DNA of 64,000 nt from Lentzea atacamensis (GCF_003269295.1 NZ_QLTT01000007.1:1-64000); one strand, 5' to 3'; shown: positions 34,027 to 42,683, counted from the stretch's first letter. The notes: generated by a model from the letters alone, not told the origin. Program-made: numbers and translations.

Positions 34027-35702
34027 TTGAGAGCACCCTCTTCCGCGCGGGCGACCCACTGGGCGAAGCGCTCGTCCTCTTCGCGCTGTGCCACGAAGTT
34101 CCGCACGACCCGCTCGACGTACTCGGGCAGTTCGGCGGCGGTCACCTTGTGGCCGCGCAACTTCCGGCCGAAACCCGCGTCGAGACCGAGGCCGCCGCCG
34201 AGGTGCACCTGGAAGCCCTCGACCTGGTTGCCCTCGTCGTCCGTGACGATCTGGCCCTTGAGACCGATGTCCGCGGTCTGGATGCGGGCGCAGGAGTTGG
34301 GGCAGCCGTTGATGTGCACGGTGATCGGCGCGGTCACGCCGTCGACGATGTCCGCGAGGTTGGCCTCGAGCTTGCTGACGAGGTCGTTGGCGCGGGCCTT
34401 GGTCTCGACGATCGCGAGCTTGCAGAACTCGATGCCGGTGCAGGCCATCACGCCGCGCCGCCACGGCGACGGCTCCGACTGCAGGCCCAGCTTGGCGAGG
34501 TCCGCCTGGAGCGTCTTGACCTCGCCCTCGGGGACGTCCAGCACGACGATCTTCTGCTGCGGCGTGAGGCGGACCCGTGAGCTGCCGGCCCGTTCGACGA
34601 TCTTCGCGACCTCGACCAGCGTGCTGCCGGAGACCCGGCCCGCGATCGGCGCCGCGCCGACGTAGAACAGGCCGTCCTTCTGCCGGTGCACGCCGATGTG
34701 GTCACGTTGCTGGTTCAGGGTTTCCGGCGCCGGGCCGTCGAGCATCTTGCGCTTGAGGTACTCGTCCTCCATGACGTGGCGGAACTTCTCCGGGCCCCAG
34801 TCGGCGACGAGGAACTTGATGCGCGCGCGGTGCCGCAGCCTGCGGTAGCCGTAGTCGCGGAAGACGCTGATGACGGCTTCCCACACGTCCGGCACCTCGT
34901 CGAGCGGCACCCAGACGCCGAGCCGCTTGCCCAGCATGGGGTTCGTGGACAGGCCGCCGCCGACCCAGAGGTCGAAGCCGGGCCCGTGCTCGGGGTGGTT
35001 CACGCCGACGAACGCGACGTCGTGGATCTCGTGGGCGACGTCCTGCAGACCGGAGATGGCGGTCTTGAACTTGCGCGGCAGGTTGGAGAACCGCGGGTCA
35101 CCGATGTAGCGCTCGAGGATGACGTCGATCGCCGGCTGCCCGTTGATGATCTCGTCCTCGGCGATGCCCGCGACCGGCGAGCCGAGGATGACGCGCGGGC
35201 TGTCGCCACACGCCTCCATCGTGGTGAGCCCGACCGCTTCCAGCTTCTGCCAGATCGTGGGAACGTCCTCGATCCGGATCCAGTGGTACTGGATGTTCTG
35301 CCGGTCCGTGATGTCCGCGGTGTCGCGCGCATACGTCTGCGAGATCTCGCCGAGGACGGTCAGCTGCTGCGTGGTGAGCGCACCGCCGTCGCTGCGCACG
35401 CGCATCATGAAGTACTCGTCGTCCAGCTCTTCGGGCTCGAGCGTGGCCGTGCGGCCGCCGTCGATGCCGGGCTTGCGCTGGGTGTAGAGGCCGTACCACC
35501 GGAAACGTCCGCGCAGGTCAGCCGGGTCGATGGCGTCGAAGCCCCGGTGGGCGTAGATGTTCTCGATGCGGGCGCGGACGTTGAGCGGGTTGTCGTCCTT
35601 CTTGCTCCGCTCGTTGGGGTTCAGCGGCTCTCGGTAACCGAGCGCCCACTGCCCCTCGCCGCGACGCTGCTTGGCGCGCGGTGACGTCTGCGGCGGGACC
35701 AT
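34023..35702 (-). CDS. sir: Ferredoxin-dependent sulfite reductase (siroheme, 4Fe-4S)
   Basis: A 559-aa protein of the sulfite/nitrite reductase family. The siroheme-4Fe4S ligands are present: ACTGIEFCK and GCPNSCAR (C-x5-C...C-x3-C). The mycobacterial SirA/NirA-like N-terminus shows WYGLYTQRKPGI and TDRQNIQYHWI. It reduces sulfite to sulfide with ferredoxin. The ATG at 35708 directly abuts GGAGG, so the ATG two codons later (35702) with 6-base spacing is the more likely start. A leader peptide gene lies about 110 bp upstream. Confidence 0.94.
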   Translation of the reverse strand: MVPPQTSPRAKQRRGEGQWALGYREPLNPNERSKKDDNPLNVRARIENIYAHRGFDAIDPADLRGRFRWYGLYTQRKPGIDGGRTATLEPEELDDEYFMMRVRSDGGALTTQQLTVLGEISQTYARDTADITDRQNIQYHWIRIEDVPTIWQKLEAVGLTTMEACGDSPRVILGSPVAGIAEDEIINGQPAIDVILERYIGDPRFSNLPRKFKTAISGLQDVAHEIHDVAFVGVNHPEHGPGFDLWVGGGLSTNPMLGKRLGVWVPLDEVPDVWEAVISVFRDYGYRRLRHRARIKFLVADWGPEKFRHVMEDEYLKRKMLDGPAPETLNQQRDHIGVHRQKDGLFYVGAAPIAGRVSGSTLVEVAKIVERAGSSRVRLTPQQKIVVLDVPEGEVKTLQADLAKLGLQSEPSPWRRGVMACTGIEFCKLAIVETKARANDLVSKLEANLADIVDGVTAPITVHINGCPNSCARIQTADIGLKGQIVTDDEGNQVEGFQVHLGGGLGLDAGFGRKLRGHKVTAAELPEYVERVVRNFVAQREEDERFAQWVARAEEGALK

Positions 35703-35811
35703 CGCCATCCTCCGGGGTTTCGAGGCGCCGAGTGCGCGTGCGAGCCCAGAGGTGCTGTGGTGGGGGTCTCGTCAGCGCACCAAGCGCCGACGGGAACAAA
35801 TCAGCGCGAGG

Positions 35812-35898
35812 TCATGCCGTGCAACGGCACATCGCGCTGGAGACACGACGGAAGTCGACGTGGCGGCGGGCCACGAGGCGGACTCCAGTCGAAGGCAT
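35812..35898 (-). CDS. Cysteine-containing leader peptide of the sulfur operon
   Basis: A 28-codon ORF with ATG at 35898 (or an internal GTG) and TGA at 35812-35814. Its second half reads ARRHVDFRRVSSAMCRCTA. The RRHVD-x2-RV-SSA-x-C pattern is the signature of short leader peptides found before sulfur-assimilation genes in many actinobacteria. Two cysteine codons lie just before the stop, and the GCCGTTGCACGGC sequence there can fold into a small hairpin. By analogy with cysteine-responsive attenuators of mycobacteria, ribosome stalling at the Cys codons would raise expression of the downstream operon when cysteine is scarce. The mechanism is inferred. Confidence 0.75.
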   Translation of the reverse strand: MPSTGVRLVARRHVDFRRVSSAMCRCTA

Positions 35899-36070
35899 GG
35901 GACCAGTGTGCCTGGCGTCCAGAGCATGGTCCACCGCCAACCGAATGCTGGGATTCTCCTGGCGAAGTTGACATCGTCAACCGGTTTCGCTCAGTGATGC
36001 TTCTGTCACCGACAGAGATGTGTCCTGGCTGGGCACCGCCGTTCGTGGCCCGTGGTGGACACTGAGCGTC
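35899..36070. other. Divergent promoter region between sulfur operon and hemW
   Basis: Together with 35709-35811 this is the non-protein part of a 368-bp gap. It must hold the promoter of the minus-strand sulfur operon upstream of the leader peptide and that of hemW. A relatively AT-rich stretch (TTGACATCGTCAACCGGTTT, 35968-35987) contains a small inverted repeat, TTGAC/GTCAA, that could be part of either promoter. No further gene is seen. Confidence 0.4.
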
Positions 36071-37279
36071 ATGCCCTCCGCTTTGCCCGAAGGCGAGCCC
36101 GCGCCCGCCGACGGTTCGCTCCCCGCCTCCGCACTCGCCGGCCTCGGCTCCCGCCCGTTCGGCATCTACGTGCACGTGCCGTTCTGCGCCACCCGGTGCG
36201 GGTACTGCGACTTCAACACCTACACGCCGGGTGAGCTGGGCTCGTCCGCGTCGCCGGAGTCGTGGCTGGAGGGCCTGCGCCGCGAACTGGACCTCGCCGC
36301 GTCCGTGCTGGGATCCGCTCCGCCCGCCTCGACCGTCTTCGTCGGCGGTGGCACGCCCTCGCTGCTGGGTGCTTCCGGTCTGGCTGATGTGTTGGATGCG
36401 GTACATCAGTCGTTCGGCCTAGCTCCGGGTGCCGAGGTGACGACGGAATCCAACCCGGAGTCGACGTCGGCGTCGTTCTTCGCCGGTATACGTGATGCGG
36501 GATACACACGCGTCTCGCTGGGTATGCAGTCCGCCGCGCGCCACGTGCTCGCCATCCTGGACCGCAAGCACACCCCCGGTCGTCCGATCGACGCCGCACG
36601 TGAGGCGCGCGCGGCCGGGTTCGAGCACGTGAACCTCGACCTGATCTACGGGACGCCGGGGGAGAAGCCCGCTGACCTGTCGGCCTCGCTGGACGCGGTG
36701 CTGGAAGCAGGCGTCGACCACGTGTCCGCCTACGCGTTGATCGTGGAGGACGGCACGGGCCTGGCCCGCCGCATCCGGCGCGGCGACCTGCCGATGCCGG
36801 ACGACGACGTGCTGGCGTCGTCGTACGAGATGGTCGACTCGGTGCTGTCCTCGGCCGGCTTCTCCTGGTACGAGGTCTCCAACTGGGCGACGTCGGTCTC
36901 CGCGCGGTGTCAGCACAACGTCCTGTACTGGAAGGGCGCCGACTGGTGGGGCTTCGGGCCGGGTGCGCACAGCCACGTCGGCGGCGTCCGCTTCTGGAAC
37001 GTGAAGCACCCGGCGCGCTACTCGTCGCTGCTCGCGGAGGGCAAGTCACCCGCCGCCGGGCGCGAGGTGCTGTCGGACGAGGACCGGCGGGTCGAGCGGG
37101 TGCTGCTGGAGCTGCGGCTCGCCGAGGGTCTGCCGGCCGATGTGCTGGATGGCGCGGGCCGTGCGGAGGCTCGTACGGCGATCGCCGACGGCCTGCTCGA
37201 ACCGCTGGACGACCGGTGCGTGCTGACGGACCGCGGCCGCCTGCTCGCCGATGCCGTGGTCAGGCGTCTGCTGCCGTGA
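36071..37279 (+). CDS. hemW: Radical SAM heme chaperone HemW
   Basis: A 402-aa radical SAM protein with IYVHVPFCATRCGYCDFNTY (CxxxCxxC iron-sulfur motif plus the extra Cys/Phe typical of the HemN/HemW family), VFVGGGTPSLL, TTESNPEST and GMQSAARHVLAILDRKH. HemW-type proteins lack the extra substrate residues of true coproporphyrinogen III dehydrogenase HemN and act as heme-transfer proteins. ATG 36071. Its stop touches the convergent hypothetical gene. Confidence 0.9.
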   Translation: MPSALPEGEPAPADGSLPASALAGLGSRPFGIYVHVPFCATRCGYCDFNTYTPGELGSSASPESWLEGLRRELDLAASVLGSAPPASTVFVGGGTPSLLGASGLADVLDAVHQSFGLAPGAEVTTESNPESTSASFFAGIRDAGYTRVSLGMQSAARHVLAILDRKHTPGRPIDAAREARAAGFEHVNLDLIYGTPGEKPADLSASLDAVLEAGVDHVSAYALIVEDGTGLARRIRRGDLPMPDDDVLASSYEMVDSVLSSAGFSWYEVSNWATSVSARCQHNVLYWKGADWWGFGPGAHSHVGGVRFWNVKHPARYSSLLAEGKSPAAGREVLSDEDRRVERVLLELRLAEGLPADVLDGAGRAEARTAIADGLLEPLDDRCVLTDRGRLLADAVVRRLLP

Positions 37280-37711
37280 TCAGCGGGCGCGGATGTCGTG
37301 CTGGCTGCGCACCTCGGTGATCATCTGCCCCTGCTTGCGGTACGTCACCGTCGCCCACCACAACCCGTCCGGCCGCCGCGACGACTCCCAGATCAGCGTG
37401 CCCTCCCACCACCGGTCGTCACTCATGACCAGGCACGGCTTCTCCGACACCTGCGCCCTGCCGTGCCGTTCGAGCCACGCGGGCGCGCAGCAGTGGTCGC
37501 ACGGCTGGAGCTGGCCGGGGCCGACGTCCGCCCACCGCACCGGGACGACCTCGTGCGTGTCCTTGCCGATCAGCCGCAGCCGGTTCTGGCCCTTCTGGAG
37601 CCACTCGCAGCCCGGATCGTTGTGGTACGTCCGGCCGCCCTTGGTGCGCCAGCCCTGTTCGAGCACACCAGGTGGTGGTCGGCGCTCTTCGTCTCTCACC
37701 GCGGTCCCCAC
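37280..37711 (-). CDS. Hypothetical protein with Cys/His metal-binding-like motif
   Basis: A 143-aa protein. The centre holds RTYHNDPGCEWLQKGQNR and QLQPCDHCCAPAW, a possible His/Cys zinc site. The C-terminus is Trp-rich and strand-like (WWEGTLIWESS, GLWWATVTYRKQGQ). No family is recognised. GTG 37711 is chosen because the reading further upstream runs over the glycosidase-like gene in another frame; GTG 37699 is also possible. Confidence 0.6.
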   Translation of the reverse strand: MGTAVRDEERRPPPGVLEQGWRTKGGRTYHNDPGCEWLQKGQNRLRLIGKDTHEVVPVRWADVGPGQLQPCDHCCAPAWLERHGRAQVSEKPCLVMSDDRWWEGTLIWESSRRPDGLWWATVTYRKQGQMITEVRSQHDIRAR

Positions 37712-37734
37712 CTCAGATTCGGATGGTTTGGACC

Positions 37735-39498
37735 CTAGCGACCAGTACCGACAAAAACAGGGCGTGGCACCTTGATGTTGGAATAGCGGTCCCAGCCCTC
37801 TGAGATCCGCTTGAGGTAGAGGTCGGCCTGGGCGGCGTCGATCACCCAGTTCCACTCCCCGGTCGGCGGTGCCGGGTACGCCCGTACTCGGGCGGCGACG
37901 GCTTGCGCCTCGTCGAGACCGTCCCAAATAGAGCGTGCGAGCTCGGTGGACGGCTGCTGGACGTAGATCCGGTAGCCGAAGTACGCCTTGGCGACCGCCC
38001 TGTGCAGCTCCGCGGTCAGCACGGTGCGTTCGAAATAGGACTTCAGTTGCGTGTAGTCGTTGGGGCGCAGAAACTTCCGGACGCGTTCGACGTCGCGCAG
38101 GGAGGCCTTGGCGAGGTTGACGCCGTGGTTCTTCTCGATGTTGAGGTGGTCGAGGTACTCCTGCGTCATCAGGTTGCCGGGCGTGACCCAGCCGCGGTCC
38201 AGCACGTAGCCGGCCTCGCGGCGCAGGACGCCGTCGGTCTTGCAGTGCGGTGGTGCGAGGTGGTTCGCGACGTCGATCCAGTAGTGGAACCTCTTGTTCA
38301 CGCCGTGGCGCACGAACGTCTCGGGCGGGTCGACCCACTTGCCGGAGACGCTGCGGTGGTAGCTCGAGCAGTACGGGTCGTAGTCCAGCCGCGAGTGGTT
38401 GGCGCTGTTGCTGCCCAACGTGTAGAGCGTCGAGGTGATGATCTCCGGCGAACGTGCGAGGGCTCTGGCGACGTGCGGTGCGGCCGGCAGGCCGTACTTG
38501 CGGGCGGCGAACTCGAAGTAGATCCGGGAGTTCGAGGCGCCTTCCGAGGCGCGCTTCAGGGCGAACAGGTTGATCTCGGTGGGGGTGTTGACGATGCGGG
38601 ACTCGTCGTAGCGGTCGGTGCGGGCCACGTAGCCGATCACGTTGGGGAGCTTGCGGTAGTGGCGCAGGCGGTCGGCGTGCTCGGCGACGAACGCGTTGGC
38701 GATCTTGCCCTGGCCGTTGTACTCGCCGGCGGTGTCGTACTCGATGAGCACCGGGCGTTTGATGCGCGGGACGGTGACGTCGATCGGGTGCGTGAGGAAG
38801 AAGTCGTGGGGCTGTGCCTTGGCCATCACGCGGATGCGCTGGTTCCGGACGCGGTCGATCGCGCCGATCGTGCGTTCCATCTCGGCGGGGTAGTAGCCGA
38901 ACGTGCGCAGGTACAGCAGCATGCCGCGCTCGTCGATCACGGACGCGACCTGGTCGACGAGGTGGGCGAGCTTCTCCTCGGCGGTTTTGAGGCGGGTGGA
39001 GTGCTGGTTCTCCACACGGGCGCCGGTCTCGACGAACGTCAGGATGATCGAGTCGACGTCCGGGACGAGGTCGAGCATCTGGCGGTAGTCGGCCTTGAAC
39101 CACTCCCAGAACGCCGGGTTGTCGAGGTCGATCGTGCCGTTCGGGCCGGTGCGGAACTCGGCTGGGTAATAGGCGAGGTGGTAGAGGGCGTGGTCCCAGG
39201 CGGCGACCTCCCTGATGCCCGACGTGTGGGCGAGGTCGGTGAGGCGGTTCACCTGGGCCTGTCTGCGCGGGTCGCGGACCTCGCGCAGGTCGTGCACGAC
39301 GTCGTGGGACAGCTGCAGGTGGTTGATCCGGTAGCGCTTCGCCGAGGCGATCACCTCGTCGGCGCCCGCGTCGCTGTCGGAGAGGATCGTCCAGCCGCGG
39401 ATGTTGCGGGAGATCGAGCCCTGATCCGCGGTGGCGACGCCGGGCTGGATCAGCAGTGCCGCCACCAGGAGCAGACAGATGACTCTGCGCATGCGCAC
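37735..39498 (-). CDS. Secreted glycoside-hydrolase-like protein
   Basis: A 587-aa protein with a Sec signal peptide (residues 1-24, VICLLLVAALLIQPGVATA). The mature part looks like a TIM barrel with acidic active-site candidates: NHLQLSHDVVHDLREV, FWEWFKADYRQML, SIILTFVETGARVENQ, VLIEYDTAGEYNGQG and NVIGYVARTDRYDE. Some of these resemble alpha-glucuronidase and related polysaccharide enzymes, but no family can be fixed by eye. It probably acts on a plant or microbial glycan outside the cell. A TTGACTGA...TCAGTCAA operator-like repeat lies 41 bp upstream. Confidence 0.7.
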   Translation of the reverse strand: MRMRRVICLLLVAALLIQPGVATADQGSISRNIRGWTILSDSDAGADEVIASAKRYRINHLQLSHDVVHDLREVRDPRRQAQVNRLTDLAHTSGIREVAAWDHALYHLAYYPAEFRTGPNGTIDLDNPAFWEWFKADYRQMLDLVPDVDSIILTFVETGARVENQHSTRLKTAEEKLAHLVDQVASVIDERGMLLYLRTFGYYPAEMERTIGAIDRVRNQRIRVMAKAQPHDFFLTHPIDVTVPRIKRPVLIEYDTAGEYNGQGKIANAFVAEHADRLRHYRKLPNVIGYVARTDRYDESRIVNTPTEINLFALKRASEGASNSRIYFEFAARKYGLPAAPHVARALARSPEIITSTLYTLGSNSANHSRLDYDPYCSSYHRSVSGKWVDPPETFVRHGVNKRFHYWIDVANHLAPPHCKTDGVLRREAGYVLDRGWVTPGNLMTQEYLDHLNIEKNHGVNLAKASLRDVERVRKFLRPNDYTQLKSYFERTVLTAELHRAVAKAYFGYRIYVQQPSTELARSIWDGLDEAQAVAARVRAYPAPPTGEWNWVIDAAQADLYLKRISEGWDRYSNIKVPRPVFVGTGR

Positions 39499-39538
39499 CC
39501 CTCACGGGACCGGGGCGGCGGCGCCATCTACCCAACGG

Positions 39539-39558
39539 TTGACTGAATCGTCAGTCAA
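39539..39558. promoter_or_regulatory. Inverted-repeat operator upstream of the glycosidase-like gene
   Basis: TTGACTGA-ATCG-TCAGTCAA is an 8-bp perfect inverted repeat with a 4-bp spacer, 41 bp upstream of the minus-strand start at 39498. The form suits TetR or GntR dimers. No regulator gene lies nearby except a TetR gene at 44.4 kb. Confidence 0.6.
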
Positions 39559-39610
39559 GAGGGCGGCGGAGTTCTGCGTTGTTTACATCGCAGGCGTCGT
39601 GGGTAAGAGT

Positions 39611-39627
39611 GATATCCAATATATCAG
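39611..39627 (+). repeat. AT-rich dispersed motif, intergenic copy
   Basis: GATATCCAATATATCAG in the gap between the glycosidase-like gene and hrcA. It is the only intergenic copy of the motif (consensus near GTATCCRATATATCAG) that also appears in two acetyltransferase genes and, clustered, in the beta-lactamase-like gene near 62.4 kb. Confidence 0.7.
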
Positions 39628-39725
39628 CTTGAACTTGAGTTCGGGTTCAGCAACGCAACAGAGCTGGCTCCCGGCAGGAAACCGCCTGGGTAAACTCGGG
39701 AGCACGGGACACGGAGGTGACAGCG

Positions 39726-40748
39726 GTGAACGCCGATGAGCGTCGGTTCGAGGTGCTGCGCGCCATCGTCGCCGACTACGTGTCCAACCAGGAGCCCGTC
39801 GGGTCGAAAGCGCTGGTGGAGCGGCACAACCTGGGTGTGTCGAGCGCGACCGTGCGCAACGACATGGCCGCGCTGGAGGACGAGGGCTACATCGCCCAGC
39901 CGCACACCAGCGCGGGTCGTGTGCCGACGGACAAGGGCTACCGGCTCTTCGTCGACAGGCTGAGCGAGATCAAGCCGCTCTCGCAGGCCGAGAAGCGGGC
40001 CATCCGCAGCTTTCTCGACGGAGCGCTCGACCTCGACGACGTGATGCGCCGCAGTGTCCGGTTGCTCGCGCAGCTCACCCGGCAGGTCGCGGTGATCCAG
40101 GTGCCGACCCTGTCCCGCGCGGCCGTGCGGCACCTCGAGGTGCTGCCGATCACGCCGTCGCGGCTGATGCTGGTGCTGATCACCGACACCGGCCGCGTCG
40201 ACCAGCGGATCGTCGAGCTGGGTGACGTCATCAGTGAAGAGGACACGGCCCACCTGCGCGGCGTGCTGAACCAGGCCATGTCGGGGCAGCGGCTGGCTGA
40301 CGCGAGCGCCAAGGTCGCGGAGCTGCCCGACGAGGTGCGTCAGGACCTGCGCGACCCGATGCTGAGGGTCGCCACGGTGCTGATCGAGACGCTGGTCGAG
40401 CACCCGGAGGAACGGCTCGTGCTCGGCGGCACCGCGAACCTCACCCGCAACGTCGCGGACTTCCCCGGCTCGCTCCGGCAGGTGCTGGAGGCGCTCGAGG
40501 AACAGGTGATCGTGCTCAAGCTGCTCGCCGCCTCCCGCGATCCCGGTCGCGTGCTGGTGCGCATCGGCGAGGAGAACGAGGCAGCTGAGATGCGCAGCAC
40601 TTCCGTGGTGTCCATCGGCTACGGCAGCCGTGACAATCCGCTGGGCGGCCTCGGTGTCGTCGGACCCACGCGCATGGACTACCCGGGAACGATGGCGGCC
40701 GTGCGTGCGGTCGCCAACTACGTCGGTGAGATCCTGACCGGTCGTTGA
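39726..40748 (+). CDS. hrcA: Heat-inducible transcription repressor HrcA
   Basis: A 340-aa protein with the HrcA winged helix (ERRFEVLRAIVADYVSNQEP, VGSKALVERHNLGVSSATVR, EGYIAQPHTSAGRVPTDKGY) and the GAF-like inserted dimerisation domain. HrcA binds CIRCE elements and represses chaperonin genes. GTG 39726 is preferred because GGAGG at 39713-39717 is 8 bases upstream; GTG 39717 would overlap it. No CIRCE sequence is seen upstream, so the gene itself is probably not under CIRCE control. It is followed 34 bp later by dnaJ. Confidence 0.95.
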   Translation: MNADERRFEVLRAIVADYVSNQEPVGSKALVERHNLGVSSATVRNDMAALEDEGYIAQPHTSAGRVPTDKGYRLFVDRLSEIKPLSQAEKRAIRSFLDGALDLDDVMRRSVRLLAQLTRQVAVIQVPTLSRAAVRHLEVLPITPSRLMLVLITDTGRVDQRIVELGDVISEEDTAHLRGVLNQAMSGQRLADASAKVAELPDEVRQDLRDPMLRVATVLIETLVEHPEERLVLGGTANLTRNVADFPGSLRQVLEALEEQVIVLKLLAASRDPGRVLVRIGEENEAAEMRSTSVVSIGYGSRDNPLGGLGVVGPTRMDYPGTMAAVRAVANYVGEILTGR

Positions 40749-40782
40749 ACGAGAACTGCACCCGAGAACTTTTCTCTGAAAG

Positions 40783-41955
40783 ATGAACACGAAAGCGAAC
40801 AAGGTGGCCAGGGATTACTACGGCATCCTCGGTGTCGCGCAGAACGCGACACAGGATGAGATCAAGCGCGCCTATCGCAAGCTCGCCAGGCAGCTGCACC
40901 CGGACGTCAATCCCAGCGAGGAGGCCCGCTTCAAGGAGGTCACGGCCGCCTACGAGGTGTTGTCGAACCCCGAGAAGCGCCGCATCGTCGACCTGGGCGG
41001 CGACCCGCTCGACTCGGGCGGCGGCGGTGGACGCGCCGGCGGCGACCCGTTCGCGGGCTTCGGTCTCGGCGACATCATGGACGCCTTCTTCGGTGCCTCG
41101 TCCGGCGGCGGCCGCGGTCCCCGCAGCCGTGTGCAACCGGGTTCCGACGCGCTGATCCGGCTCGACATGACGCTGGAGGAGTGCGCGGCTGGCGCCACCC
41201 GTGAGCTCACCGTCGACACCGCGATCCTCTGCGACCGCTGCCACGGCGCCGGCACGTCCGGCGACTCCAAGCCGATCCGCTGCGACACGTGCAACGGCCG
41301 CGGCGAGGTCCAGTCGGTGCAGCGCTCGTTCCTCGGCCAGGTCGTGACGTCGCGCCCGTGCCCGGTGTGCCGCGGCTACGGCGAGGTCATCCCCGACCCG
41401 TGCCAGCAGTGCAGTGGCGACGGCCGCGTCCGCTCGCGCCGCACGATCTCCGTGAACATCCCCGCCGGTGTCGCCGAGGGCATGCGCGTGCGCCTCGCGG
41501 GCCAGGGCGAGGTCGGTCCCGGCGGTGGCCCGGCCGGCGACCTCTACGTCGAGGTCGAGGAGCACCCGCACGAGATCTTCGAACGCGACGGCGCCGACCT
41601 GCACTGCGTGGTGCAGATTCCGATGACGACGGCTGCTCTGGGCGCCACCCTGCCCCTGAAGACGCTGGACGGCGAGGAAGAACTGCAGATCGAGCCCGGC
41701 ACGCAGCCGAACACGCAGCTCGTGCTGACGGGCCGCGGCATGCCGAAGCTGCGTTCCACCGGCCGCGTCGACGGCCGCGGCGACCTGCACGTGCACCTCG
41801 AAGTCGTCGTGCCCACGAAGCTCGACGCCGCCCAGGCCGCACTGCTGCGCGACCTCGCCGAGATGCGCGGCGAGAACGAGCCTTCGTTGTCCCACAACGG
41901 CAAGGGCGGCGGCGGGCTGTTCTCCCGCCTGCGCGCCTCACGCGGCAACCGATGA
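40783..41955 (+). CDS. dnaJ: Chaperone protein DnaJ (DnaJ2 type)
   Basis: A 390-aa co-chaperone: J domain with the HPD motif (RQLHPDVNP), a Gly-rich linker (GGGGGRAGGDPFAGFGLGD), four zinc-finger CxxCxGxG repeats (CDRCHGAG, CDTCNGRG, CPVCRGYG, CQQCSGDG), and substrate-binding barrels. It stimulates DnaK ATPase and delivers clients. As in other actinobacteria, this second dnaJ is linked to hrcA. GTG 40804 is an alternative start. Its stop overlaps the rsmE start (ATGA). Confidence 0.96.
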   Translation: MNTKANKVARDYYGILGVAQNATQDEIKRAYRKLARQLHPDVNPSEEARFKEVTAAYEVLSNPEKRRIVDLGGDPLDSGGGGGRAGGDPFAGFGLGDIMDAFFGASSGGGRGPRSRVQPGSDALIRLDMTLEECAAGATRELTVDTAILCDRCHGAGTSGDSKPIRCDTCNGRGEVQSVQRSFLGQVVTSRPCPVCRGYGEVIPDPCQQCSGDGRVRSRRTISVNIPAGVAEGMRVRLAGQGEVGPGGGPAGDLYVEVEEHPHEIFERDGADLHCVVQIPMTTAALGATLPLKTLDGEEELQIEPGTQPNTQLVLTGRGMPKLRSTGRVDGRGDLHVHLEVVVPTKLDAAQAALLRDLAEMRGENEPSLSHNGKGGGGLFSRLRASRGNR

Positions 41956-42683
41956 CCCTGCCCGTCTTCCTCGTGCCCGCGCTCCCGGCGGGCGAGGAGT
42001 TCGTGCTGGACGGCCCGGAAGGCCGCCACGCCGCGACCGTGAAGCGCCTGCGCGTGGGTGAGGAACTCGTCCTGTCCGACGGTTCCGGCACCCTCGTGCG
42101 GTGCGCCGTGGTGGCGGTGGAACGGGATGCGTTGTCGCTGAAGGTGCTCGAACGCTCCGTGGAGCCAGAACCGATGCCACGCGTCGTCCTCGCGCAGGCG
42201 TTGGTGAAGGGCGACCGCGGCGAGCTCGCGGTCGAACTGGCCACCGAGGCCGGAGTGGACGGTGTGGTGCCGTGGCGCGCTTCCCGTTGCGTGGCGAAGT
42301 GGGAAGACGGCCCGCGCGGCGCCAAAGCGTTGGGGCGTTGGCGTTCCACGGTTCGGGAGGCGGCGAAGCAAGCCCGGCGCTCACGAGTGCCTTTCGTCGA
42401 CGAACCCGTGACCACGGCGCAGCTTTCGCAGCGCGTGTCGTCGTCGGCGCTCACGCTCGTGCTGCACGAGAGCGCGACCGACCGACTGTCCGATGTCGAC
42501 CTTCCGGCATCCGGAGACGTCCTGCTCGTCGTCGGTCCGGAAGGCGGAATCACGCCAGAGGAACTGGACGCCTTGCGTTCTTCGGGTGCCCGGATCGTCC
42601 GATTGGGCCCAACCGTTCTGCGTGCATCTACCGCTGCGGCCGTTGCTCTTGGTGCCCTCGGGGTGCTCACCTCTCGCTGGTGA
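41952..42683 (+). CDS. rsmE: 16S rRNA m3U1498 methyltransferase RsmE
   Basis: A 243-aa SPOUT-class methyltransferase: N-terminal PUA-like part (LDGPEGRHAATVKRLRVGEE) and C-terminal knot (LLVVGPEGGITPEELDAL, VRLGPTVLRASTAAAVAL). It methylates U1498 of 16S rRNA in the 30S subunit. The ATG overlaps the dnaJ stop, so it is in the hrcA-dnaJ-rsmE operon, the same order as in mycobacteria. Confidence 0.95.
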   Translation: MTLPVFLVPALPAGEEFVLDGPEGRHAATVKRLRVGEELVLSDGSGTLVRCAVVAVERDALSLKVLERSVEPEPMPRVVLAQALVKGDRGELAVELATEAGVDGVVPWRASRCVAKWEDGPRGAKALGRWRSTVREAAKQARRSRVPFVDEPVTTAQLSQRVSSSALTLVLHESATDRLSDVDLPASGDVLLVVGPEGGITPEELDALRSSGARIVRLGPTVLRASTAAAVALGALGVLTSRW

